Shown piece after piece: positions 25,863 through 35,156 of a stretch of DNA of 64,000 nt (its first letter is position 1; each line of letters begins with the position of its first letter). A program made the position numbers and the translations under genes. The notes beneath the pieces were generated by a model. That model had not been told where the DNA came from and did no database searches. It was given only the letters and a program-made list of their open reading frames with translations. This stretch comes from Mycolicibacter senuensis (lineage in GTDB: Bacteria > Actinomycetota > Actinomycetes > Mycobacteriales > Mycobacteriaceae). The stretch is from positions 37,610 through 101,609 of the forward strand of contig NZ_QMEX01000004.1 in NCBI RefSeq assembly GCF_003284925.1. The letters run 5' to 3'.

Positions 25863-26545
25863 CGCTGCGTCTCCTTGCCCGGCCGCCTGCGACCGAATCG
25901 ATTGGCGCTCACCTGCTCCGGCGGCATCGCCGCGGTGGACACCTCGCCGGTGCACAGCAGGTCGCCGCCATGGCTCAGTCGCGCGGTGGACGTGATCCCG
26001 CGCTCGGTCTCGGCTCGTGTGATGTCGAATTCCAACTCGGTGAGGATGGGCGTCGGGCGGCGGTAGGTGACCAGCAATGAGCGGGTGCGGCCGGCCAGCC
26101 CCGCCGCGCAGCTCTGGTGCTGGGTGACGCAGTCGAAGAACACCCCCAGAAACCCGCCGTGCACCAGCCCCGGGGGCCCTTCGTAGGCCAGCGGGAAAGT
26201 GACGCGTCCCGACGCCGTGTCGCTGTCGAGCAGGTCGAACCGATACTCCGGGAAGCAGGGGTTGAACGCCCCGACGTCGAAGGCGTGGTTGAGGTAGACC
26301 CGGCCGCTGTCATCGGATTCGAGGCGGGGCGTCGCCTCCGCCCGGGAGACCGCGCCCAGCTGTCGCTCCCAGTCGGCGAATCGCGCCAGCATGTCGTCGA
26401 CCACCGGGTGCGGATGCTCCAGCGCCAGCAGCAGCCCGGTCAGCCGCCGCAGGGCGCCGGCCGCCGCCACGGTCTGCTGCAGCGGCTGTTCGCCGAAACG
26501 GCTGCTACCGGCCGAAGCCACTGAGCTGCCCGAGCCGTCGGTCAT
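25859..26545 (-). CDS. PaaI-type hotdog thioesterase
   Basis: 228 residues from ATG 26545, preceded by AAGGG; upstream in-frame codons would cross the operator. The hotdog domain is in the C-terminal part (about 110-215): YEGPPGLVHGGFLGVFFDCV, HQSCAAGLAGRTRSLLVTYR and PILTELEFDITRAE. These enzymes hydrolyse acyl- or aryl-CoA to free CoA. It may relieve CoA trapped in dead-end esters of this pathway. The first 100 residues have no recognised domain. It is divergent from the 26638 echA operon across a shared TetR-type operator. Confidence 0.85.
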   Translation of the reverse strand: MTDGSGSSVASAGSSRFGEQPLQQTVAAAGALRRLTGLLLALEHPHPVVDDMLARFADWERQLGAVSRAEATPRLESDDSGRVYLNHAFDVGAFNPCFPEYRFDLLDSDTASGRVTFPLAYEGPPGLVHGGFLGVFFDCVTQHQSCAAGLAGRTRSLLVTYRRPTPILTELEFDITRAETERGITSTARLSHGGDLLCTGEVSTAAMPPEQVSANRFGRRRPGKETQR

Positions 26546-26582
26546 GAGGCCCTTCCCGGTCGAATCCGCGGCGAAACGCGCC

Positions 26583-26601
26583 AATCGTATAGCATACTGT
26601 A
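26583..26601. promoter_or_regulatory. TetR-type operator, copy 4
   Basis: Read on the minus strand: TACAGTA-TGCTA-TACGATT. The left half and spacer match the other three copies; the right half is weaker. It lies in the 92-base divergent region between the thioesterase (26545) and echA (26638), so it could control both operons. Confidence 0.6.
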
Positions 26602-26637
26602 GCTCTCACGATATGGTGTCGAAAGGCGGGCAGCACA

Positions 26638-27474
26638 GTGGCCGACTCTCCCGATTCCGGGTCTAGTCCCGCGGACTCCCCGGTTGATGGCTCGGTGACG
26701 GTGCTGCGCGACGGCGCACTGCTGCGACTGACGCTGGTCCGCCCTGATCGCCGGAACGCGCTGAGTCCACCGATGACCGAAGCGCTGATCAGCGCCCTGA
26801 CCGAGGCGGCGCACGACGATACGCTGCGGGCCGTCCACATCCGGGGTTCCGGCGAGGATTTCTCCGCGGGCTCCGACTGGGTCGCCACCAACGCGGACGA
26901 CCGGCGACCCCGCACCGGCGATCTGGTCCGGCGTATCCCGCACGCCGCCCACCGGGTCATCGAACTGGTGCACACCATCCAGTTGCCGGTGGTGTGCACC
27001 GTGCGGGGCTGGGCGGTCGGTTTGGGCTGCAATCTGGCGCTGGCCGCCGACTTCACCATCGCCGCCTCCGACGCCGTCTTCTGGGAGCCGTTCCTGGCCC
27101 GCGGCTTCAGCCCCGACTCCGGAGCCACCTGGCTGCTGCCACGACTGGTCGGGCTGGCCCGGGCCAAGCGCATGCTGCTGCTCGGCGAGCAGGTGAACGG
27201 CGCCAGCGCCGAAGACTGGGGCCTGATCCATCAGGCCGTCGCGCCCAACGACGTCGACGCGGCGGCCGACGAGCTGTTGGGCAGGTTGGCCGACGGACCC
27301 ACCGTCGCCATCGGCCTGACCAAGCAGGCGCTGCATTACGGCCAGCACGCAACGTTGCCCCAATCTATGACCCAGGAGCTTTTCAACCTCGAACTGAGCT
27401 GCCGCACCATGGATTTCAAAGAAGGACTGGCCGCGTTTTCGCAGCGGCGCCCGCCGGGATTCACCGGACGCTGA
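26638..27474 (+). CDS. Enoyl-CoA hydratase/isomerase family (crotonase)
   Basis: 278 residues from GTG 26638, AAAGGCGGG upstream. Oxyanion blocks are GEDFSAGSDWVA and RGWAVGLGCNLALAADFTIA. The active-site stretch reads ARGFSPDSGATWLLPRLVG, with Asp at a usual Glu site. First of three crotonase genes in a + strand operon that continues with three CoA ligases. Spacing to the next gene is 16 bases. Confidence 0.9.
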   Translation: MADSPDSGSSPADSPVDGSVTVLRDGALLRLTLVRPDRRNALSPPMTEALISALTEAAHDDTLRAVHIRGSGEDFSAGSDWVATNADDRRPRTGDLVRRIPHAAHRVIELVHTIQLPVVCTVRGWAVGLGCNLALAADFTIAASDAVFWEPFLARGFSPDSGATWLLPRLVGLARAKRMLLLGEQVNGASAEDWGLIHQAVAPNDVDAAADELLGRLADGPTVAIGLTKQALHYGQHATLPQSMTQELFNLELSCRTMDFKEGLAAFSQRRPPGFTGR

Positions 27475-27490
27475 GGAGAAGGGACCGGTC

Positions 27491-28297
27491 ATGCCGACAT
27501 TCGACACCATCACCTACGAACGCGAGGACCATACCGCGACGATCACCCTGAATCGTCCCGAGGCACTCAACGCACTGAGCCCGCATATGGTCACCGAACT
27601 GCGGGCCGCCTACGCCGAGGCCGAGAACGACGAGCGGGTGTGGTTGCTGATCGTGACCGGAACCGGGCGGGCGTTCTGCACCGGCGCCGATGTGAAGGCG
27701 ATCCCCGGCGACGGGAAGGTGATCAACGAACGGCCTTACCTGTCGACCTACGAGCAGTGGGAGGCCCCGCAGGAGGGGACGCCGCCGTTCCGGACCATGG
27801 CCAAACCGGTCCTGGCCGCGATCAACGGAATCTGTTGCGGCGCGGGGCTTGACTGGGTGACCACCGGAGACATCGTCATCGCCTCGGAGCGTGCCACGTT
27901 CTTCGACCCGCACGTCTCGATCGGCCTGGTCGCCGGCCGCGAGGTGGTGCGGTTGGCCCGGGTACTGCCCCGCTCGGTCGCACTGCGTATGGCGATGATG
28001 GGCAAACACGAACGGATGGACGCCCAGCGGGCCTACGACCTCGGCATGATCAGCGAGGTGGTGGAGCACGACCGGTTGCTGGAACGCGCCCACGAGATCG
28101 CCGGCATCCTCAACTCCAATGCGCCGCTGGCGGTGCGCGGGACTCGGCTGGCGATCCTCAAAGGCCTCGACCTGCCGCTGCACGAAGCCGAAATGCTCGC
28201 CGAGGCCTTCCGGGAACGCAACCTGCACACCCAGGATTCACTGGAGGGGCCCAAGGCGTTCGTGGAGAAGCGGGCACCGGAATGGCAGTGCCGATGA
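27491..28297 (+). CDS. Enoyl-CoA hydratase/isomerase family (crotonase)
   Basis: 268 residues, ATG 27491 after GAGGAGAAGGG. Features: GRAFCTGADVKAIPG, NGICCGAGLDWVTTGDIVIA and ERATFFDPHVSIGLVAGREV. The catalytic acid positions are not classical, so hydratase activity is not assured. It is closely similar in layout to the following gene (shared ATFFDxHVSxGLV and MGxxERxxAxxAxxxGxxSEVV), suggesting tandem duplication. Confidence 0.9.
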   Translation: MPTFDTITYEREDHTATITLNRPEALNALSPHMVTELRAAYAEAENDERVWLLIVTGTGRAFCTGADVKAIPGDGKVINERPYLSTYEQWEAPQEGTPPFRTMAKPVLAAINGICCGAGLDWVTTGDIVIASERATFFDPHVSIGLVAGREVVRLARVLPRSVALRMAMMGKHERMDAQRAYDLGMISEVVEHDRLLERAHEIAGILNSNAPLAVRGTRLAILKGLDLPLHEAEMLAEAFRERNLHTQDSLEGPKAFVEKRAPEWQCR

Positions 28298-29085
28298 AGC
28301 CGCCGAGTTTCGAGACGATCCTGCTCGATGTCGACCGAGCCGACCGGGTCGCCACCATCACGCTGAACCGCCCGGATCGGCTCAATGCATTCAACCGCAC
28401 GATGTGCGAGGAGATGGCTGCGGCATGGCGCATCGTCAAACTCGACGATGATGTCAACGCCGTCGTGTTGCGAGCCGCCGGCGACCGGGCCTTCAGTGCC
28501 GGTTTGGACATCAAGTCCTCCTACGGGCAGCCCGACAACGTCTGGAATCACGAGGATCCCGGCGAGCTGCTCAGCCCGAAGTGGCAGAAGATGTTCAAGC
28601 CGGTGGTCTGCGCGGTGCAGGGCATGTGCACCGCGGGCGCCTTCTACTTCGTCAATGAAGCCGACGTGGTGATCTGCTCGACCGAAGCGACGTTCTTCGA
28701 CTCGCACGTCTCGGCCGGGCTGGTCAGTGCACTCGAACCGATCGGGCTGATGCGCCGCATCGGGTTGGGCGAGACTCTGCGGGTCGCGCTGATGGGCAAC
28801 GACGAACGCATCGGCGCCGACACCGCGCTGCGTATCGGCCTGGTGTCGGAAGTCGTGGCGCCCGAACAGCTCTGGGCCCGCACACACGAGATCGCGGCCG
28901 CCATCGCGGCCAAGCCTCCGTCGGCGACCCAGGGCACGGTGAAGGCGATCTGGGAATCGCTGGACAAACCCTACCGCGCCGCCCTGGACCAGGGCCTGAT
29001 CTACACCCGGCTGGGAAATCCAATCGGCAAAGCCGAACTCGACGCCCAACCACCCCGCCCTGCCACCCAGCCCCGGATCCGCTGA
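28294..29085 (+). CDS. Enoyl-CoA hydratase/isomerase family (crotonase)
   Basis: 263 residues from ATG 28294, whose ATGA overlaps the stop of the previous gene; an in-frame ATG at 28282 is possible. Features: DRAFSAGLDIKSSYG, QGMCTAGAFYFVNEADVVIC and TEATFFDSHVSAGLVSALEP. Paralog of the 27491 gene. Its stop overlaps the start of the following CoA ligase (TGATG), so all these genes are translationally coupled. Confidence 0.9.
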   Translation: MKPPSFETILLDVDRADRVATITLNRPDRLNAFNRTMCEEMAAAWRIVKLDDDVNAVVLRAAGDRAFSAGLDIKSSYGQPDNVWNHEDPGELLSPKWQKMFKPVVCAVQGMCTAGAFYFVNEADVVICSTEATFFDSHVSAGLVSALEPIGLMRRIGLGETLRVALMGNDERIGADTALRIGLVSEVVAPEQLWARTHEIAAAIAAKPPSATQGTVKAIWESLDKPYRAALDQGLIYTRLGNPIGKAELDAQPPRPATQPRIR

Positions 29086-30542
29086 TGGCGCACCCGCTCA
29101 CCGAACGGATCGCCGCGGTGCTCGAGCTGCAGCCCGACGCGCGCGCGTTCGAGCACGCCGGCCAGTGGTTCTCCTGGTCGCAGCTCGGCAACGCGGCGCG
29201 CGGTATCGCCGAGTTGACCACCGCCGGCACCCGCGTCGGGATCCTGCTGCGCAACCGTCCCCCGCAGCTGGCCGCGCTGCTCGGGGTGCTGTTGGGCGGA
29301 GGCTGCGTGGTGGTGATCAACCCGTCGCGCGGTGATGACCGCACCCGGGCGGACATCGCCGCGCTCGAACTGCCGGTGGTCATCGGCGAACCCGACGATC
29401 TGGCCGCCCTGGTCACGCCGACACCGAACACCACGCTGGTGTCGATCGCCGACCTCGCCGCCGAACCAGTGTTGACCCATGCCACCGAACCCGCCTCCGA
29501 CACCGCCCGCCCCGGCGTGGCGGTGTGGATGCTGACCAGCGGGACCACCGGCCCACCGAAACGCATCGACCTGACCTACGACATGCTGGCGCACAGCGTG
29601 ATCGGCCCCGGCCCGGCGCCCATCGAGTTGCGCAGCAGTGTCGCGATCGTCAACTCACCGCTGGTACACATCGGTGGAGTGTTCCGGATCCTGCAGTGTG
29701 TCGCCGAGGCGCGCTCCTTCGTGCTGCTGGACCGCTTCGAGCTGAACGGCTGGGCCGCGGCGGTGCGGAAGTATCGGCCGCGGGCGGTGTCGCTGGTGCC
29801 GGCCGCGTTGCGGATGGTGCTGCACTCGGACCTGACCCGCGAGGACTTGTCCAGTATCCGCGCCGTCACCTCGGGCACCGCGCCGCTGTCGGCCGACGAC
29901 TCCGACGCCTTCACCGCCAAATTCGGCATCCCGGTGCTCACCTCCTATGCGGCAACCGAATTCGGCGGCGGTGTCGCCGGCTGGTCACTGGGCGACTACC
30001 AGCAGTTCTGGCGGGACAAGCGCGGCAGCGTGGGACGGGCCAGCCAGGGCGCACAACTGCGGGTGGTCGGTGACGACGGGTCCCCGCTCGGTCCCGATGA
30101 GCCCGGACTGCTGGAGGTCAAGCCGGGCCAACTCGGGCCGGACGCGGACTGGATGCGTACCACCGACCTGGCCCGCATCGACGCCGACGGATTCCTGTGG
30201 ATCCTCGGCCGGGCGGATCAGGCCATCATCCGCGGTGGCTTCAAGGTGATGCCCGACGATGTGCGGGTCGCGTTGGAGACCCATCCGGCGGTGAAGGGCG
30301 CCGCCGTGGTGGGATGCAGCGACGATCGCCTCGGTCAGACGCCGGTGGCCGCGGTCGAGCTGCACACCGGCGCCGTCACCGATGCCGAGACACTGGCCGA
30401 TTTCCTGAGCACTCGGCTCGCCCGCTACGAGATCCCCACCGACATCACGATCGTCGAGGCGCTGCCGCGGACCCCGTCGGGCAAGGCCGACCTCAATGCG
30501 GTGCGGGAGCTGATCGGCTCACAGGGACGGCATGTCCACTGA
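29085..30542 (+). CDS. Acyl-CoA ligase / adenylate-forming enzyme
   Basis: 485 residues. A3 block WMLTSGTTGPPKRIDLTYD (Arg where Gly is usual after PK), A5 block YAATEFGGGVAGW, A7-A8 TTDLARIDADGFLWILGRAD with RGGFKVMPDDVR, and the terminal Lys in PRTPSGKADLNAV. It would make an acyl-AMP and then the CoA ester. It most resembles the ligase at 41773-43266 (shared RxDxAIxRGGFKVxPxxVR). It is the first of three ligases in a row. Confidence 0.9.
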   Translation: MAHPLTERIAAVLELQPDARAFEHAGQWFSWSQLGNAARGIAELTTAGTRVGILLRNRPPQLAALLGVLLGGGCVVVINPSRGDDRTRADIAALELPVVIGEPDDLAALVTPTPNTTLVSIADLAAEPVLTHATEPASDTARPGVAVWMLTSGTTGPPKRIDLTYDMLAHSVIGPGPAPIELRSSVAIVNSPLVHIGGVFRILQCVAEARSFVLLDRFELNGWAAAVRKYRPRAVSLVPAALRMVLHSDLTREDLSSIRAVTSGTAPLSADDSDAFTAKFGIPVLTSYAATEFGGGVAGWSLGDYQQFWRDKRGSVGRASQGAQLRVVGDDGSPLGPDEPGLLEVKPGQLGPDADWMRTTDLARIDADGFLWILGRADQAIIRGGFKVMPDDVRVALETHPAVKGAAVVGCSDDRLGQTPVAAVELHTGAVTDAETLADFLSTRLARYEIPTDITIVEALPRTPSGKADLNAVRELIGSQGRHVH

Positions 30543-32040
30543 TGCCCTACCGGGAATCCTGCGTGCCCAAGCTCATTCGCGCGGGTCTCATCCGCTGCTG
30601 ATCTGCGACACCGAACGGATCACCTACCGCGACGCCGAGCGGCGTTCCGCTCAGCTGGCCGCCCGACTGCTCGCGCTCGGGGTCGGCAGGGGCAGCCACG
30701 TCGGCCTGCTGTACCCCAACGGCGTGGCCTTCCTGCTGGGTATGCTGGCCGCCGCTCGTATCGGAGCGGTGGTGGTCCCCTTACCCACCTTCGCCACCGC
30801 CTCGGAGCTGCGCCGCCAACTGGCCCACAGCGATGTACAGATCCTGCTGGCCGGCCAGTCCTACCGGTCTCATGACTACCGGCAGCGACTCACCGAGGCG
30901 CTGGACGTCGAGCTCGACTGTGGTGAGCCGGTATTCAGCGTCCATGCCCCGCAGCTGCGCCGGGTGGTCTTCGATGCCGATGCCGACGGCGAGACGCCGG
31001 AATTCCTGGAAGCCTTGGAGGCCGATGTCGACGGCAGCGATCCGCTGTGCATCATCTACACCTCCGGATCCTCCGGGGCTCCCAAAGGCGTGATCCATAC
31101 CCACGCCGGCCTGTTGGGACATCAGCGCAATCTGAACGACATCCGCCGACTGACCGCCGCCGACATCCTGTTCTGCAACTCGCCGTTCTTCTGGATCGGG
31201 GGGTTCGCCTTCGCGCTGCTGGCCAGCCTGCTGGCAGGATCGACGCTGCTGTGCTCCAACGCCACCGACCCGGGCGCCACGCTGGACCTGATCGAGGCCG
31301 AAAAGCCCACGATAACCAATGGTTTCGTCAGCGGAATAGCGGCTCTGGCGCGTCACCCGAGCCTGGCCCGCCGTGATCTGTCCACGCTGCGCCGCGGCAA
31401 CCTGTATCCGCTGATGGCCCCCGACGCGCGTCCCGCCGATCCCCAGTTGCGACACCAGATGTTGGGTATGACCGAGACCGGTGGCCCGGTGCTGCTCAGT
31501 GCGGACGTCACCGACCAGCCGGAGCATCGGCGCGGCAGTTTCGGCCGGCCCGCACCCGGATTCGAGTGCCGAATCCGCGACGGCGAACTGCTGGTGCGCG
31601 GACGCCACCTGATGCAGCGCTATCACAAGCGCAGCCGCGAGGAGTGTTTCGACGCCGACGGCTGGTTTGCCACCGGGGACCTGGTGCGCACCGACGCCGA
31701 CGGCTTCTACTACTACCAGGGCCGGCGTGACGCGCTGATCAAGACCGCCGGTGTGAATGTCTCACCGGTCGAGGTGGAACGCGCCCTCGCCAAGGTGACC
31801 GGCGGGGCCGTGGCCCACGTGGTCGGCCTTCCCGACGCCGATCGCGGACAGCTGGTGGCGGCCGTCGTCGTGGCGCAGGACGCCGACCTGGATCTGGCAT
31901 CGCTGCCGGAGCTTCTCAAGCCGGAGCTGTCGGCCTACAAGATTCCGCGCCGCTTTGCCGCGATCCCGGCCGCCGAGCTGCCATTGCTGACCAGTGGCAA
32001 AGTCGATCGGCGCCGGCTGGTGGAGGTCTTCGATGCCTGA
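30532..32040 (+). CDS. Acyl-CoA ligase / adenylate-forming enzyme
   Basis: 502 residues, overlapping the previous gene by 11 bases. A3 block IIYTSGSSGAPKGVIHTHAG, then NSPFFWIGGFAFALLASLLA, A5 MTETGGPVLL, A7 ATGDLVRTDADGFYYYQGRR and the terminal Lys in LTSGKVDRRRLVE. The FFWIGGFAFALLASLLAG stretch is matched by FFWVGGFGGGVLSALLAG in the next gene, so the two are tandem paralogs. Confidence 0.9.
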   Translation: MSTDALPGILRAQAHSRGSHPLLICDTERITYRDAERRSAQLAARLLALGVGRGSHVGLLYPNGVAFLLGMLAAARIGAVVVPLPTFATASELRRQLAHSDVQILLAGQSYRSHDYRQRLTEALDVELDCGEPVFSVHAPQLRRVVFDADADGETPEFLEALEADVDGSDPLCIIYTSGSSGAPKGVIHTHAGLLGHQRNLNDIRRLTAADILFCNSPFFWIGGFAFALLASLLAGSTLLCSNATDPGATLDLIEAEKPTITNGFVSGIAALARHPSLARRDLSTLRRGNLYPLMAPDARPADPQLRHQMLGMTETGGPVLLSADVTDQPEHRRGSFGRPAPGFECRIRDGELLVRGRHLMQRYHKRSREECFDADGWFATGDLVRTDADGFYYYQGRRDALIKTAGVNVSPVEVERALAKVTGGAVAHVVGLPDADRGQLVAAVVVAQDADLDLASLPELLKPELSAYKIPRRFAAIPAAELPLLTSGKVDRRRLVEVFDA

Positions 32041-33586
32041 GGCCACGACCATCGACGCCGTGGTCCGATCTCGTGCCGGTTCGCATCCCGACAAGCCAGC
32101 AGTGATCGATCCGGGCACCCGGGTCGGTTACGCCGAACTCGACACAGCGTCTCGTGAGCTGGCGGCGGTCTTCGTGCAGGCCGGTGTCGGCAAGGGGTCC
32201 CGGGTGGGGCTGCTCATGCCCAACGGCGTGGAATGGGTGCGCACGGCGATCGCCTTGACCCGCATCGGCGCGGTGCTGGTGCCGCTGAGCACCCTGTTGA
32301 CCCCGCCGGAACTGGTCGCGCAGCTTCGCGTCGCGGCGGTGCAATTTCTGGTGAGCGTCGACGAATTCCGTGGCCGCCGCTACCTCGACGGGCTGGAAAC
32401 GCAGACTGCTGACCTTCCCGCGCTGCAACAGATTTGGGATGCCGAACAGTTGGCTTCCGCCGCCGCCGGTGCCGGATCCGCCCGGGTCGTCGACGCGCTC
32501 GCCGCGTCCGTCACGCCCTCCGACCCGCTGGTGATCATGTTCACCTCCGGCAGCAGCGGCCCGCCGAAAGGGGTGCTGCACTCGCACGGCAGCGCACTGG
32601 GGGCCGTCCGGGCCGGTCTGGCCGCCCGCCGCATCCACGCCGGCACCCGGCTGTACCTGCCGATGCCGTTCTTCTGGGTCGGCGGCTTCGGCGGCGGCGT
32701 GTTATCGGCGCTGCTGGCGGGCGCGACGTTGGTCACCGAGCAGATCCCGAAACCCGAGACAACCCTGAAACTGCTGGAATCCGAACGCGTCACGTTGTTT
32801 CGCGGCTGGCCCGACCAAGCCGAGACACTGGCGCGCCATCGCGGCGACGCCGACCTGTCGGCGCTGCAACCCGGCAGCCTGGAAGCACTGCTGCCGCCGC
32901 AGTTGCGCGCCCAGCCCGGCGCACGCGCCAACCTGTTCGGGATGACCGAATCGTTCGGACCGTACTGCGGCTATCCCGCCGACACCGACATGCCCCGGTC
33001 CGCCTGGGGCAGCTGCGGAAAACCGTTCGCCGGCATGGAGGTTCGGATCGTCGACACCGACACCGGCGAGCAAGTACCGGCCGGGACGGTGGGCATGATC
33101 CAGCTGCGCGGGCCACACATGCTGCGCGGCATCTGCCGCCGCAGCCGCGAGCAGACCTTCACCGCCGACGGCTTCTACCCCACCGGTGACCTGGGACGCC
33201 TTGATGACGACGGGTTCCTGTTCTACCACGGCCGATCCGACGACATGTTCAAGGTCAGCGGCGCCACCGTGTATCCCAGCGAGGTCGAGAAGGCACTGCG
33301 GGCCATCGACGGTGTATCGGCGGCATTTGTGACGAATGTGCCGGACGGCGTCCGGGATCGGGTGGGGGCGGTGGTGGTGTGCGACGCATTGACGGTGGGT
33401 CAGTTGCGGGATCGGGCTCGAACGCTGTTGAGCCCGTTCAAAATACCGACAGTGTGGCTGCTGGCGGATTCCGACGGGTCCGTGCCCCGCGGGCCAACCG
33501 GCAAGGTAAACGTTCGGGAACTCCGGATGATGCTGACGGGCGTCACTGAGGCGCCATTGGGAAATGCTCCTCCGGCTGCCCAGTAG
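32033..33586 (+). CDS. Acyl-CoA ligase / adenylate-forming enzyme
   Basis: 517 residues from ATG 32033 (MPEATTIDAVVRSRAGSHPD), overlapping the preceding gene by 8 bases; an in-frame GTG at 31994 is inside that gene. A3 IMFTSGSSGPPKGVLHSHG, A5 MTESFGPYCGYPA, A7 PTGDLGRLDDDGFLFYHGRS, with the terminal Lys in RGPTGKVNVREL. Last gene of the echA/fadD operon. Three ligases in one operon suggest several different acids, or several carboxyl groups of one compound, are activated. Confidence 0.9.
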   Translation: MPEATTIDAVVRSRAGSHPDKPAVIDPGTRVGYAELDTASRELAAVFVQAGVGKGSRVGLLMPNGVEWVRTAIALTRIGAVLVPLSTLLTPPELVAQLRVAAVQFLVSVDEFRGRRYLDGLETQTADLPALQQIWDAEQLASAAAGAGSARVVDALAASVTPSDPLVIMFTSGSSGPPKGVLHSHGSALGAVRAGLAARRIHAGTRLYLPMPFFWVGGFGGGVLSALLAGATLVTEQIPKPETTLKLLESERVTLFRGWPDQAETLARHRGDADLSALQPGSLEALLPPQLRAQPGARANLFGMTESFGPYCGYPADTDMPRSAWGSCGKPFAGMEVRIVDTDTGEQVPAGTVGMIQLRGPHMLRGICRRSREQTFTADGFYPTGDLGRLDDDGFLFYHGRSDDMFKVSGATVYPSEVEKALRAIDGVSAAFVTNVPDGVRDRVGAVVVCDALTVGQLRDRARTLLSPFKIPTVWLLADSDGSVPRGPTGKVNVRELRMMLTGVTEAPLGNAPPAAQ

Positions 33587-33649
33587 GGGTTTTGGCCGCC
33601 ATCCACAGTTGTCGTATTCATCCACAGCCTGCACAATCCAACGCTTGAT

Positions 33650-33665
33650 TCGCACAATTGTTCGA
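33650..33665. promoter_or_regulatory. Candidate LexA (SOS) box
   Basis: TCGCAC-AATT-GTTCGA matches the actinobacterial SOS box TCGAAC-N4-GTTCGA at 11 of 12 positions. It ends 12 bases before the ATG of the 13E12-type endonuclease remnant. From memory, several mycobacterial 13E12 genes are DNA-damage inducible through LexA. Confidence 0.65.
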
Positions 33666-33677
33666 TACCGTGGTGTC

Positions 33678-35083
33678 ATGTCCGCCGCCGACCAGTACCT
33701 GCTGCCCGCCGATGCCGCGCGTGCACAGCTTCTTGCCGACCTGGACGTCATAGACCAAGCCCAGCAACGTATGCGCGATACCACCACCGACCTGGTCGGT
33801 ACCGCATTCCGCATCGAGGTCGCCGAACGCCTGGAAACCCAGCACCGCGTCAACCGCGGCCTGTCGTACCGCATGTTCGGTGAGATCGCCGATCCCATCG
33901 ATGATTTGGGCAGCCCCGATGTACCCCCCGGTGTACGCGCTCGCGATTTGCTGCGGCGGCGGCTACGGCTGACCCGCGGCGAGGTGACCCGCCGCTTCCG
34001 GCTGGCTGCCCGAATCCTGCCCCGCCGTCGGCTCACAGGCCCCGCCCTGCCTCCGGCGCTGCCCGAGCTCGCCGCCGCAGTCGAAGCCGGCCACCTCGGC
34101 GAGGACCACATCGCCACCGTCACCCGAGCCCTCGACCAGCTGCCCTCCAAGGCAACCCCGCCGACCAGGAACAAGCCGAACACCTCCTGGTCGCCAATGC
34201 TCGCGAACAGGATGCCCCGTTCGTGGCGGCCGTCGGGCGCGCCATCGCCGACACCATCGCCGAACGCACCGGCCAATACTGCGACACCGACCGCGCACGA
34301 CGCCGCTCGCTCACACTGGGACCCCAACAACTCGACGGTATGAGCCGTCTGACCGGCTACATCGACCCGGCCGCCCGCGCCTACCTCGAACCCATCATCG
34401 CCGCCGTGCGACCCGGCCACCACCAACCCGACGAGTCTGAAGGCGGCACAACGCAGCCGGATCTACGTGACGAGGGCCAGCGCGCCCACGACGCACTCAA
34501 AGTCGCGCTGCGTCACGCGATCGAATCCGAGAAGCTCGGCACCCACCGCGGCATACCGGTGACCGTCATCGTCACCACGACCCTGGACCAGATCAACCAG
34601 GCAGCCCACGCCATCGTCGATCCCACCGTCGCCATGCCCGCCCCGGCACGCACCGGCGGCGGCAGCCGGCTGCCTATGCGGGATCTGATCCAAATGGCGG
34701 CCGGTTCGATTCATTACCTGGCGGTCTTCGACGACCACAGCAAGCGTCCGCTGTACCTGGGTCGCAGTAAACGCATCGCCACCACCGATCATCGCATCAT
34801 CTGCCACGCCAGAGACCGCGGCTGTACCAGGCCCGGATGTACCCAGCCCGGCTACCGCTGCGAGGTTCATCATTGCCCGGGCTGGGCGATGGGCGGGCGC
34901 AGCAACCCCGACCAACTCTGGTTCGCCTGCCCGTTCGACCACAGTGCCGAAACCCGCGGCCACTACACCACCGCCGCCGTCGATGGCCGCCTGGGCTGGA
35001 CCGACGGCACCACCTCGCTTCAGGTCAACCGTGCCCACCATCCCGAGGAATTGCTGGCCGACCCCGACCCTCCCCCGACGTAA
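33678..35083 (+). pseudogene. 13E12-type DUF222-HNH endonuclease, frameshifted
   Basis: ATG 33678 opens MSAADQYLLPADAARAQLLA and a DUF222 domain (VAERLETQHRVNRGLSYRMF, RFRLAARILP) that continues to about 34150. It then leaves frame and the old frame ends at 34343. The second frame resumes as ADQEQAEHLLVANAREQDAP and runs to TAA 35083. It carries the HNH part, CTRPGCTQPGYRCEVHH with GWAMGGRSNPDQLWFACPFDH. One missing C in the run of four at 34156-34159 explains the break. Both halves are otherwise intact, so the damage is recent or a sequencing error. Confidence 0.85.
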
Positions 35084-35109
35084 TGACGCGGGGGGAGTTG
35101 GCCATTTTG

Positions 35110-35141
35110 TGGCTATAATTTGATCTGAATATATGGCTATA
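35110..35141 (+). promoter_or_regulatory. vapBC promoter region with direct repeats
   Basis: A rare AT-rich patch. It has a consensus -10 box TATAAT at 35114-35119 and two copies of TGGCTATA (35110-35117 and 35134-35141) 24 bases apart. The repeats flank the expected transcription start and may bind the VapB-VapC complex for autoregulation. No good -35 box is seen. Confidence 0.5.
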
Positions 35142-35156
35142 TCTAGTGGGGTCGGC

